From Luidia sarsii (Eukaryota; Echinodermata; Asteroidea; Paxillosida; Luidiidae), in NCBI GenBank assembly GCA_949987565.1, contig OX465113.1, positions 6,942,551-7,006,550 on the forward strand: 64,000 nt of DNA, read 5' to 3'. This document shows positions 56,075 to 64,000 of this stretch, in pieces. Position 1 is the first letter of the stretch; every line of letters starts with the position of its first letter. Both the position numbers and the translations under genes were made by a program. The notes below the pieces were generated by a model that searched no databases, was not told the origin of the DNA, and saw only the letters and a list, made by a program, of their open reading frames with translations.

Positions 56075-56082
<8 letters not shown>
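55904..56082. repeat. DIRS left inverted terminal repeat with extension
   Basis: The outer extension (GAATCTCCCCAAATCCATGG ... ACTCACCTCCGATACC) is complementary to 56,123-56,182. The inner part to 56,082 is complementary to the right terminal repeat at 61,488-61,617. Confidence 0.8.
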
Positions 56083-56105
<23 letters not shown>

Positions 56106-56122
56106 TTAATCATGGGAGGGAT

Positions 56123-56219
56123 GGTATCGGAGGTGAGTATTTTCTTAATGGAATAGGAAATCCCCATGGATTTGGGGAGATTCCATAACAGAAAATACAT
56201 CACCTCCGATACCTACAAA
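56123..56219. repeat. DIRS internal complementary region
   Basis: GGTATCGGAGGTGAGTATTT ... TTTGGGGAGATTC mirrors the left extension. CCATAACAGAAAATACATCA ... TACAAATG mirrors the right extremity (61,598-61,634). The fused junction reads GGGGAGATTCC. It is followed by CAGAGTAGCACCGC, as in the 45 kb DIRS. Confidence 0.8.
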
Positions 56220-56365
56220 TGCAGAGTAGCACCGCAAGGAGAAGGGGAGGGAAAGTTGTGCAGTGTAAAGCCCTGGAGAGTTTTAATCTTAACTACGTCT
56301 GGGGAACCAGACATTAAGAGAAAACTGTCAAGACATACCAGAAGGCTGTGCTCACAAACCACTCG

Positions 56366-57811
56366 TTACGAGGATGAAGGACAGGCCTCATGGCATCTCC
56401 GGGCTGCAGAACGCGCCGCTGAATGCAGCACCTGTCTGCCCATGCGGCCGTCTGTTTGGAGGACGTCCCGCAGGTAGCACGATGTGAACGTTGATGCATT
56501 CTTCCAGCAGGCTGCCTGCATGATCTCTGAAATAGCAACCCCCTGAAACAGAGCCAATGACGTAGTCATGCTTCTGGTCTGGTGGGCCTTGACTGAGGTT
56601 GAAGACAACCTCTGAGGTCTTGGCCGGTCCAGAGGATGAGATTTCTTCTGCTGTGGTGTCGGCCCGCCCGAAGCTGGAAGATGGGGCTCATCCAAAGCCA
56701 TAAGAGGTACTGCTTGTACCTGTGGCTCCTCAGCCTGGAAAGGTGCTAAAAGCACCTGTGGCGGCTGGCAATGAACCTGAGACGCTGCCCGCGCCGTTAG
56801 CGGTTCGCCTGGTAAGGAGGTATCGGTAGGTGGGAGAGCCTCCCCCTGTCTTGCTGCTGGACCAGGCACTGGGCGAGATTCAGCCTTGGAAGATGCTAAA
56901 AGCACCTGTGGTGGCTGTAAAGGAACCTGAGACGCTATACGCGCCGTTAGCGGTTCGCTAGGCGTAGGAGCTGGTAGAAACTCTTTCTGTCGTGTTGTCA
57001 CGCCAGGTCCTGCTCCCTGTGGTCTGCTGGGACATAGCTCCGAAGCTGAGACTGGTAAAATAGCCTGTACAATCCATCGGGCTATCGTTGTCCTGGAGGC
57101 TGCATGATAAGGGCGAATTGTTGTAATGAAGAGCTGTGTTACATCCCCTCGCAGCTCCTTCGTACGTGAGACACAAAATTTTAAAATTCGTACAGGGCAC
57201 CATAGTTTATCCTCCTTTACGCTTGAGAAGGCAGTTAAACTCGGGACAAAAATGTCCGGGGGTGAAAACTGAGGGGACTGGTTCTTGGTTAAAAAACCAA
57301 TCCTGGGAATAAGGCGAACACCACCTGGTTCCCAGCGTAGGTGGCCTCGTTCTATTGACAGTGCATGAAGTTCACTCCTGCGACGGGCTGTACAAGCTGC
57401 TAAAAGGAAGGCAGTTTTAATTGTTAGATGTTGAAGAGTTGAAGACCCAGCCGGTTCAAAGGGGGGTCTTGTCAGCCTCTGTAAGACCTCAGTGAGATCC
57501 CAGGAAGGGGCAAGCTGCTTGGCAAGGGGTCTTTCTACCCACATGCCCTTGGTCAGATGTGAGATGGACAAGTTGTTTGACAGCTTGGAACCATCGGTGA
57601 ACCCATCATGAACTACTCCAATAGCCGATCTGTAGCTGCGGATTGTGGCAACTTGGAGACCCGAAGTGAAAAGATGGAGAAGGAAATCACCCATTTCTTT
57701 TAAAGATGTAGAGTGGGGATTAAAACCTTTCTCCTCACACCATCTGAAGTATCGTCGTAAGCGATTGTCATACGTTCTTCTGGTAGACTGTCGTCTGCTC
57801 TTCGATGCCAT
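56366..57811 (-). CDS. DIRS tyrosine recombinase with a proline-rich insertion
   Basis: Integrates the circular element DNA by strand exchange. Counting from the ATG at 57,811 (481 residues), there is a core-binding domain at 1-75 (RQSTRRTYDNRL, LQVATIRSYRSAIG) and the first catalytic arginine in TARRRSELHAL (about 141-151). KLWCPVRILKF is at about 202-212, HQTR (the HxxR box) at 410-413 and the nucleophile in STFTSCYLRDVL (Y446). The full R-H-R-Y set is therefore present. Residues 254-406 form a Pro/Gln/Ala-rich insertion between ARWIVQAILP and VKAHQTR. It includes two 50-codon repeats (each with EPLTAR and PPQVLLA) and is absent from the 45 kb copy. The frame stays open upstream to 59,671, overlapping pol; the start chosen here is the first ATG at the conserved domain and is uncertain. 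Confidence 0.8.
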   Translation of the reverse strand: MASKSRRQSTRRTYDNRLRRYFRWCEEKGFNPHSTSLKEMGDFLLHLFTSGLQVATIRSYRSAIGVVHDGFTDGSKLSNNLSISHLTKGMWVERPLAKQLAPSWDLTEVLQRLTRPPFEPAGSSTLQHLTIKTAFLLAACTARRRSELHALSIERGHLRWEPGGVRLIPRIGFLTKNQSPQFSPPDIFVPSLTAFSSVKEDKLWCPVRILKFCVSRTKELRGDVTQLFITTIRPYHAASRTTIARWIVQAILPVSASELCPSRPQGAGPGVTTRQKEFLPAPTPSEPLTARIASQVPLQPPQVLLASSKAESRPVPGPAARQGEALPPTDTSLPGEPLTARAASQVHCQPPQVLLAPFQAEEPQVQAVPLMALDEPHLPASGGPTPQQKKSHPLDRPRPQRLSSTSVKAHQTRSMTTSLALFQGVAISEIMQAACWKNASTFTSCYLRDVLQTDGRMGRQVLHSAARSAARRCHEACPSSS

Positions 57812-59952
57812 GGATGCAGCTTCCGTCGAAAGGCCAGCTGCTCGGAAGGAAGATTTGATAGCATCCAGGCACAGAGATGAAGACTGTCTGGGTCTGGGTG
57901 TACTATCTTCGAGACAGGCTGTGTGAGTAGATCCGGGCGTTTCGGGAGCATGATGGGTGATTGAATCAGAAGGTCGAGGAGTCGAGGAAACCAGGGTTGC
58001 CTTGGCCAGAGGGGGGCAATTAGAATGATCTTGCAGGTTTCCTTGCTGATCTTCTCGAGAACTCGTGCTAGTAAGGAGATTGGTGGAAAGGCATACCCCA
58101 AGATGCCTGTCCAGTTGAAGCTCAGGGCATCTGCTGTCCAGGCTAGAGGATGAGCGTGCCGGGAACAGAAGGTTGGAAGTTGGTTGTTCAGGTGTGAGGC
58201 AAACAAGTCTATGTGAGATGTGTCCAGAAGATTGAATACCTGTTTCACCGTGGCACGATGAAGGGACCACTCGGTGGGGACAGCTCGACCCCGTGAAAGG
58301 GCATCCGCAATGACATTCTCTTTTCCCGCTACATGAACAGCTCGAAGAGAAATCTGATGAGAGATGCACCAGGTGAGGAGACTCCAAGTCTGCATGCATA
58401 GAGAGGGGGAGTGTGTGCCCCCTTGACGATTCAGGTATGACACCACTGTGGAGTTGTCCGATTTTATCAGTAATAGATGACCTTCTACTCTTGATGTAAA
58501 GGCATGGAGGGCCTTCTGTACTGCTAGGAGTTCTAGCATGTTGATGTGGAGGTGCTGTTCTGTAGGGGACCAGGTTCCTGCTACAGATAGGTCTCCCAGG
58601 TGGGCACCCCATCCAAGTTGTGATGCATCCGTGGTCAAGGTTGCTGTAGGCTGGGGGCGCGGGAACGTTGTGCCGCTGACCAGGTTCTGCCGCTCCAGCC
58701 ACCATCTCAAGTGAGATCGAATTAGGGGATTCACAGGGACTAATGTCGAAATGTGATGTAACCGAGGGCGGAAGAGGTACAGTAGATGGAGTTGAAGAGG
58801 ACGCATCTGCATTCTGCACCATGGCACGATGTCCACCATACTTGCCATAAACCCAAGAAGACGTAACCAGGCCCTGGCTGGTAGTGCTGTAGTGGAGAGG
58901 AAGAGGTGGATGCATTCTTCTAGGGCTATACAGCGATCCACAGACGGAGCCGCTCTGCCTGACACCATAATGAGGGATGCTCCCAGGAAGGTAGTGTTCT
59001 GAGACGGAACCAGACTGGATTTCTCGATGTTGATAATGAAACCCAACTCCTGTGTGAGGTGGATGGCTTTTGCTAAGTCCTGGAGGGTGGCTAAGTAAGA
59101 TGGTCCGACCAGCAGCCAATCGTCCAGATAGACATAGAGATGTACTTGTTGACGACGGAGGGCTGCTGCTAGCACCTTGGTGATCCTTGTGAAGACCCGG
59201 GGTGCAGTAGACAGGCCGAAGGGAAGACATCGAAATTGGTAGGTTGTATTTCGATATCTGAATTGAAGAAATCTCTGGTGGTCTAAGTGGATAGGGATAT
59301 GGAGGTAAGCATCCTTTAGGTCCAGGGATGCAGCCCACCAACCCTTGGGAAGAGACTGGAGGACTGTAGCTAAGGTCTCCATCCGAAACCGCCTGGGGCG
59401 GATGAAGGCATTTAGAGGGCGAAGGTTGATAATGGGTCGCCATTCGCCGGACTTCTTCGGAGCTAGGAAGACGGTCGATGTGAACCCCCGTGTTGCCTGA
59501 AGAGGGGCAGGGATAATAGCTCTCTTCTCTAGCAAGGAATCTATTTCTCTTTCGAGACAAAGTCTCTTGTCGGGGTCGGCCGGTACTGGGGTAGGGTGAC
59601 TTGGAAAAATGGTTGGAGGTGGGCTCGTAAATTCGAGGAGGTAACCTGACGATATGGTCTGAAGCACCCATGAGTCTGTTGTAATTCTGGACCAGTTGTG
59701 GGCAAAACCCATAAGACGTCCCCCTACCGGTCCTGAGGTGGAGGGAGGAATGACGAGCCTGTTTGTGACGTCATTGTCTCTTAGTCCCTCGAGTCCCCAA
59801 ACCCCGGGTCGGGCGATTGAAGCTGGGGGAGGCTGAGGAATGGGGGCGTTGATAGGCCCTAGCCGTCGTGGTGATCTTAGGTCGGTGAGGCTGGTTTGGG
59901 TAGGAACGGCGAAAATTAGTCCGATTGTTTCCGCTGTCTTTCCGAGGCACAT
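57700..59952 (-). CDS. DIRS pol: reverse transcriptase, RNase H, methyltransferase-like
   Basis: One open frame of 750 codons. RT spans about 140-330, with SLDLKDAYLHIPI (208-220), FGLSTAP (245-251) and VYLDDWL (274-280) holding the catalytic aspartates. RNase H spans about 438-560, with TTDASQLGWGAH, the Glu in MLELLAV (474), the Asp in KSDNS (499) and NVIADALSRG (Asp 550). A C-terminal domain with HIDLFASHLNNQ (580-591), YAFPPISLLARVL and APLWPRQPWFPRL is the methyltransferase-like domain that DIRS elements carry after RNase H. The frame overlaps the end of Gag by about 180 bp (+1) and the YR by about 110 bp (-1). No inactivating change is seen. Confidence 0.88.
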   Translation of the reverse strand: MCLGKTAETIGLIFAVPTQTSLTDLRSPRRLGPINAPIPQPPPASIARPGVWGLEGLRDNDVTNRLVIPPSTSGPVGGRLMGFAHNWSRITTDSWVLQTISSGYLLEFTSPPPTIFPSHPTPVPADPDKRLCLEREIDSLLEKRAIIPAPLQATRGFTSTVFLAPKKSGEWRPIINLRPLNAFIRPRRFRMETLATVLQSLPKGWWAASLDLKDAYLHIPIHLDHQRFLQFRYRNTTYQFRCLPFGLSTAPRVFTRITKVLAAALRRQQVHLYVYLDDWLLVGPSYLATLQDLAKAIHLTQELGFIINIEKSSLVPSQNTTFLGASLIMVSGRAAPSVDRCIALEECIHLFLSTTALPARAWLRLLGFMASMVDIVPWCRMQMRPLQLHLLYLFRPRLHHISTLVPVNPLIRSHLRWWLERQNLVSGTTFPRPQPTATLTTDASQLGWGAHLGDLSVAGTWSPTEQHLHINMLELLAVQKALHAFTSRVEGHLLLIKSDNSTVVSYLNRQGGTHSPSLCMQTWSLLTWCISHQISLRAVHVAGKENVIADALSRGRAVPTEWSLHRATVKQVFNLLDTSHIDLFASHLNNQLPTFCSRHAHPLAWTADALSFNWTGILGYAFPPISLLARVLEKISKETCKIILIAPLWPRQPWFPRLLDLLIQSPIMLPKRPDLLTQPVSKIVHPDPDSLHLCAWMLSNLPSEQLAFRRKLHPWHRRADDSLPEERMTIAYDDTSDGVRRKVLIPTLHL

Positions 59953-61471
59953 GAGTGGGTGGCACGGTGGGTCTGCTTGTTGGACGCCGGTGCAGATTTA
60001 TCTTTTCCTCCGTCTTCAAACGCTTTGCCTCTTGAAGCAAGACCTCCTCAAACTTGGAGTCGAAAAGATCCTCGCCAATGAGAGGAAGTTCTTCCATGCG
60101 CTCTCTTGAGCCTTGTGACGGCCAATAAAGCTGGTCCATGATTAGTGACCGACGTAGTGAAGATGAGATAGCTGAGGTAGTGGCAAAGGCCCGCAAGCAA
60201 GATCCGAGACAGTCATCAAGGAACTTGAACATCACAGGGAGGAGATCAGGGTCAACTGTACCTGGATCCTCGGAACTCCTAGCTAGAGCGTCGGATAACA
60301 AAATGGAGGTATTGCAAACCTGAGCTCCATGGCGTGAATGGCGGTCTAATCGCTCAAGTGCTGAGTTCAAGTCCTTAGTACGCTTATCGGGAAAAATGCT
60401 CTTCTTCGAGGGTTTTCCTGAACGTAGTTTGTCCTTTACTACAGAAGAAATGGATGGAACAGTGAAGAACTTTTCATAGTCCTCTGTACAGGATCTAAAT
60501 AGAGAAGATTCCTGTGTCGGTATTTGCAGTCGCCTCTTCTTTTGAACGCGTGTGAAAGCGTCTTCAATGATGTCAGAACAAAAGGCGTCCACTGGAGTAG
60601 TAAGTTTGGGTGGAGGAGGGGTTCTAGCTGATTCTCGTCGGAAGGATGCACGAGAGGGTTCCTCACAAGAAGGGAGTGGAAGTTGTAATAATCTGCTCAT
60701 TTCAGGTATGACTAACTTCCCTCGGTGAACCATAGACATATTCACTCGTTCGGTAAAGTCCTGGTTGGAGTCGTCAGAACTATGTGAAAAAGACTCTGAT
60801 CGCGTCTCCGGGGCATGAAGTGGTGACCGTGAACGAGGACGAGAACCGTACGCGTCCGGGGAAGGTCGGTAAAAATCCTCGTGATACGCAAACTCTCTCG
60901 GAGGGGCCATGTGAATGGAACGTGGATCCATTGTCATTGGATAAGTCGAGTCGACATTCCTTGGATTGTGGTGAAAATACGGCCAAGAGGGAGCTTGAGA
61001 AAATGATGAAGGGTGTGTCGGGTAGCCCCTGAACTCGTTCGAAGAACGTGGGATTGAAGGATGTTGCTCCAAAGGTGTGGAAATCGGGCGATCGTAGCTG
61101 GAGACGACTGTATTTCCAGACGCACCGCTGGTGTTGCTGGCGCTGGACAGCGACCTAGAAACCACTGGCGGTGTGTTAGCGAGGCGATCCTGCCATGCCG
61201 TAAAGTCCTTCCAATCCATGGCGGACCAGCTGGAACAAATTCCACAAGTGTTCTCTCGGGTGCAGAGCCGACATTTCTGGCAGGTAGAGTGGACATCGAA
61301 GTCGAAGGGCGACGATTGACCACCGCAAGATCTGCAGTTGGTTCTCCTAAAGGACCCTTTCTGAGCTGAATCCATGTCGTTATTCGTAGTATAGCGGGAG
61401 TGTCGGAAATACAGGTCCGACTGCTTGGTCCAGTGTATCGCAAGGGGAGCAATACAAAAAGACGTGTGCAC
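59771..61471 (-). CDS. DIRS Gag-like ORF1 with N-terminal cysteine cluster
   Basis: 566 codons from the first ATG; an alternative start at 61,375 (MDSAQKGSF) is equally plausible. Cysteines at 46, 49, 64, 67, 70, 76 and 79 form CxxC ... CxxCxxC ... CxxC, a probable zinc-binding module for nucleic acid. The middle is Ser/Pro/Arg-rich. EDYEKFFTVPSISSVVKDKL is the Gag block conserved with the copies at 16.7 and 48.5 kb, and LPLIGEDLFDSKFEEVLLQE matches LPMFGKDLFAGQFLDLLETE of the second copy. The C terminus is basic (RRSYPNQPHRPKITT). The expected role is RNA packaging. Confidence 0.8.
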   Translation of the reverse strand: MHTSFCIAPLAIHWTKQSDLYFRHSRYTTNNDMDSAQKGSFRRTNCRSCGGQSSPFDFDVHSTCQKCRLCTRENTCGICSSWSAMDWKDFTAWQDRLANTPPVVSRSLSSASNTSGASGNTVVSSYDRPISTPLEQHPSIPRSSNEFRGYPTHPSSFSQAPSWPYFHHNPRNVDSTYPMTMDPRSIHMAPPREFAYHEDFYRPSPDAYGSRPRSRSPLHAPETRSESFSHSSDDSNQDFTERVNMSMVHRGKLVIPEMSRLLQLPLPSCEEPSRASFRRESARTPPPPKLTTPVDAFCSDIIEDAFTRVQKKRRLQIPTQESSLFRSCTEDYEKFFTVPSISSVVKDKLRSGKPSKKSIFPDKRTKDLNSALERLDRHSRHGAQVCNTSILLSDALARSSEDPGTVDPDLLPVMFKFLDDCLGSCLRAFATTSAISSSLRRSLIMDQLYWPSQGSRERMEELPLIGEDLFDSKFEEVLLQEAKRLKTEEKINLHRRPTSRPTVPPTHVPRKDSGNNRTNFRRSYPNQPHRPKITTTARAYQRPHSSASPSFNRPTRGLGTRGTKRQ

Positions 61472-61487
61472 ACATCAGCGCGCTGAA

Positions 61488-61634
61488 AAAAGAAGGACGT
61501 TCCACATGGGCTTTTGAGGGTCGTGCAGTGTATATGGGTGACTGCGTCTTTTGTTTACTTCAGCGGGAAGCTTGCGCATGCGCATTGGAAATGCATTTGT
61601 AGGTATCGGAGGTGATGTATTTTCTGTTATGGAA
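61488..61634. repeat. DIRS right inverted terminal repeat with extension
   Basis: AAGAAGGACGTTCCACATGG through GCGCATTGGAAATGCATTTG is the complement of the left repeat. The outer GTGATGTATTTTCTGTTATG extension is complementary to the second half of the internal region. Confidence 0.8.
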
Positions 61635-61977
61635 CTCCCAAATCAGTGGGTCAAATGTTGGCCGAGTCGTCCACATTTTAGATTACCGCCCCTATAGGAA
61701 GTTGTCATATACAGTGCGTGTAGGACATGGCCCATTCGGCCTGACCATCACGCCTCTGATTATGATGTCCGAAAGAAAATAATTAAACCCGAGAATATTA
61801 TTAAGTCATAGGCCTAAATAATTTCACATGCATTAGAAATCAAGTAATATCCTGATATTTTTTAAAAGTTGGCCTTTATATTCGGAAAACAAAAGACTTA
61901 ATAATGTATATATTCACAGAGAAAACTAATTCCCTGTAATGTAGGCACATTCCTACTTCCAGACACCCTAAAAAAAG

Positions 61978-63588
61978 CAAAATAAAAATCCTCACGAAAT
62001 TAATCCGAAAAAAGGAAATGTACCTTACCAAAAATATTCAACGCTAGGCATGTATTCCTTGGGAATTATCTACACATGTCCTTTGAAAAAGCCCTTATAA
62101 GTAAGACTGTCAGCTTAGCCCCCTCCTCCATTCATAAAAAAATAATACCCATAAGGCAAGGCCAACAACCAGCATGAAAGTTAGTCCACCTCCATCCCCA
62201 AAGAAAGGAATATATCACTCCCAAGATCTCGACCAGCTAAATGCCTGGCACTATACGACACGATTAGCAGGTCTGGAGCAGGGAACGCTTCGGTACGGTA
62301 AGGGGCCTTTTTTCTTTGATGAAAGCCGTCTTGCTGGGTTTACGATTTAGTTCAGGAAAAAGTTGATAACCAACAACTGATACTTCAGTGCAAAGCCTTG
62401 GAAGATATAATAGGACATGAATGCGGTCTCAAAGGGAGGATTGAGTGTATTTAAATGAAAGGAAAGTATATCATTCATTTTATCGCCAACTTTTCAACGG
62501 GTCACTGAAAATAATTCCGAGAGCCGGACGTCAGGGCTGAACCACAAATTTTTACTAGCACGCGGAAAATAACCGAAAATAAATGCATGAATTGAGTTAC
62601 CAAAGTGATCAATGCACGGTCAATGGGTCGCGGCCTATAGTGCAAGCTAAATCTTAACAAAAGACCTGGACTGGGGACGTCCACACACACACTCCTTGCA
62701 AAATAGAAATCCTGACGAAATATATCCGAAAAAGGAAATGTACCTTACCCAAAAAATATTCAACGCCAGGCATATAATCCTAGGGAATTATCTATACGTG
62801 TCCTTTAAATAAGCCCGCATAAGTAAGACATTCAGCATAGCCCCCTCCTCCATTCTTAAAAAATACCCATAAGTCCATAATGGCATAAGGCCAACAACCA
62901 GCATGGAAATAAGTCCACCTCCATCCCAAAAGAAAGAAATATATAATCACTCCCAAGACCACGCAGCTAAATGCCTGGCACTATACGACACGATTAGCAG
63001 GTCTGGAGCAGGGAACGCTTCGGTGCGGTACCGGGCCTTTTTTCTTTGATGAAAGCCGTCTTGCCGGGTTTACGGTTTAGTTCAGGAAAAAGTCGATAAC
63101 CAACAACTGATACTTCAGCGCAAAGCCTTGGAAGATATAATAGGACATGAATGCGATCTCAAAGGGAGGATTGAGTGTATTTAAATGAAAGGAAAGTATA
63201 TCATTCATTTTATCGGCAACTTTTCAACGGGTCACGGAAAATAATTCCGAGAGCCGGACGTCAGGGCTGAACCACATTTTACTAGCACACGGAAAATAAC
63301 CGAAAATAAGTCCAAGAACTGAGTTACCACAAGTGATCCATGCACGGTCGATGTACGTATGGGTCGCGGCCTTTAGTGCAAACTAGCAAATCCAGCTTTT
63401 TCACGTACACATGGAAGCCGGCTAAAAAGAAATAGGGAAACTTGTTTTATATCGACCGAGACCTACATGAAACTACCAAAAATTGCTACTTAAAAAGTCT
63501 CCCAGGAAAGCAATTTACAGCCCTATAGTGCAAGCTAAAACCTTAACAAAAGACCTGGACCGGGGGCGTCCACGCACGCACTCCTTGC
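61978..63588 (+). repeat. Tandem duplication, about 720-bp unit, two copies plus remnant
   Basis: Unit 1 starts near 61,978 and unit 2 near 62,698, both with GGAAATGTACCTTACC, GGTCTGGAGCAGGGAACGCT, GGACATGAATGCG and GAGAGCCGGACGTCAGGGCT in the same order. Unit 2 contains about 150 bp (63,383-63,522) absent from unit 1, flanked by CCTTTAGTGCAA and CCTATAGTGCAA. Both units end with ACCTGGAC[T/C]GGGG[A/G]CGTCC. There is no coding potential. Confidence 0.85.
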
Positions 63589-63699
63589 CCGTGTTCTTTA
63601 TAAGCCTTTGCGGTCGCCGGTCCCACTGAGGAGCGGGCGCTCGCACAGTGGGCTGCCCAGCGGATTCGCAAACGGGCACCTTCTCAACAATGCGAGTGA

Positions 63700-63930
63700 G
63701 GTCAATGGATACGCCTGGATAGCCCTCGCAAACGCTCGTTGTTGATGAGCCGCCCTCCACTCTTCGAGTGTTTACGAGGCCGCTCGATATCCCTCGCTAA
63801 TCCTCGACATCACTCGAAACCGCTCGCTACCGCTCGTGGTTTTGTCGAGCGCTAGCGAGTGTTAACGAGTTTGCTCGAGTGCTTACGAGCGAGTGCGAGT
63901 ACGAGGGATACTTACTTTTAAGCATAGGTG
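63700..63930. repeat. CTCG-rich degenerate repeat, right partner
   Basis: Irregular CGCTCG, CTCGAG and GAGCGAGTGCGAG words, ending GAGGGATACTTACTTTTAAG. This is the inverted counterpart of the edge at 54,656-54,675. A TACATGTAC tract follows directly. Confidence 0.65.
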
Positions 63931-63939
63931 TAAGTACAC

Positions 63940-64000
63940 TCTACATGTACGATGTACAGTACATGTACATGTACATGTACTGTACATGTACATACAGTGA
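63940..64000. repeat. TACATGTAC simple repeat at window end
   Basis: Overlapping GTACATGTACATGTAC words run to near the end of the window and probably continue beyond it. Confidence 0.85.

Larger units (their letters stand above)
55904..61634 (-). mobile_element. DIRS-type retrotransposon with all three ORFs open (about 5.7 kb)
   Basis: The left and right ends share an inverted core of about 128 bp (about 55,954-56,082 and 61,488-61,617, including GCGCATGCGCAAGCTTCCCG). Each end has its own outer extension. The complements of these extensions are fused in an internal region at 56,123-56,219. Minus-strand Gag (61,471-59,771), pol (59,952-57,700) and YR (to 56,366) are uninterrupted. There is no LTR and no obvious target duplication, as expected for YR-mediated integration. 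A poly-T tract lies at 56,077-56,107. This is the best candidate for a recently active element here. Confidence 0.88.

Noticed and set aside
57812..59671. N-terminal 620 codons of the long frame ahead of the YR as a separate protein
   Set aside because: This part lies in another frame of pol, is Ser/Pro-rich and has no domain. It is reported as a finding about overlapping frames and not annotated as a gene.

Overview
This window looks like accessory, repeat-dominated DNA from an animal genome, most plausibly a marine invertebrate deuterostome such as a lancelet. The basis is spliced exons with consensus splice sites, tRNA-derived SINEs, DIRS-type and Penelope-like retrotransposons, a LINE with a separate endonuclease, TTAA-flanked non-autonomous DNA transposons, and abundant TACATGTAC simple repeats. 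Nothing bacterial (operons, Shine-Dalgarno sites, CRISPR) is present. The species call is inference. All repeat comparisons were made by eye, so no percent identities are given.

Layout. 1-2,893: a TTAA-family element split by a minus-strand Penelope-like element, with a 12-bp duplication at the junctions. 2,894-7,200: no recognisable gene. 7,200-10,980: a SINE, then a minisatellite of exactly 187 18-bp units that is open on both strands. 11,186-14,430: TTAA-family and hairpin-ended element copies. 14,575-20,524: a minus-strand LINE interrupted by a decayed plus-strand DIRS element. 21,794-27,803: the last three coding exons of a host gene, one intron of which holds a TTAA element carrying a second Penelope. 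30,452-30,917: the last exon of a minus-strand Arg/Asp/Glu-rich, splicing-factor-like gene, convergent with the first. 31,114-34,060: more TTAA, SINE and hairpin-ended copies.

36,175-50,958: a complex region in which two inverted ends sharing the motif TACAGTACTGATC lie about 14.4 kb apart and are bordered by about 210-bp direct repeats. The left arm has grown by inverted and tandem duplication, and a damaged minus-strand DIRS (44,801-49,829) sits inside. 51,013-53,172: a foldback element with about 640-bp inverted arms and related termini. 55,904-61,634: a minus-strand DIRS with intact Gag, RT-RNase H-methyltransferase and tyrosine recombinase frames, inverted terminal repeats and an internal complementary region. 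61,978-63,588: a tandem duplication of about 720 bp. The window ends in CTCG-rich and TACATGTAC repeats.

How the parts work together. The DIRS genes form a copy-and-integrate system: Gag packages RNA, RT-RNase H makes DNA that circularises through the internal complementary region, and the tyrosine recombinase inserts the circle. The 55.9-61.6 kb copy is the only one here with every frame open. Its recombinase carries a proline-rich insertion of about 150 residues directly before the HxxR box, the most unusual protein feature in the window. The other strong oddities are the indel-free binary minisatellite and the family of foldback elements apparently lodged in TACATGTAC tracts.
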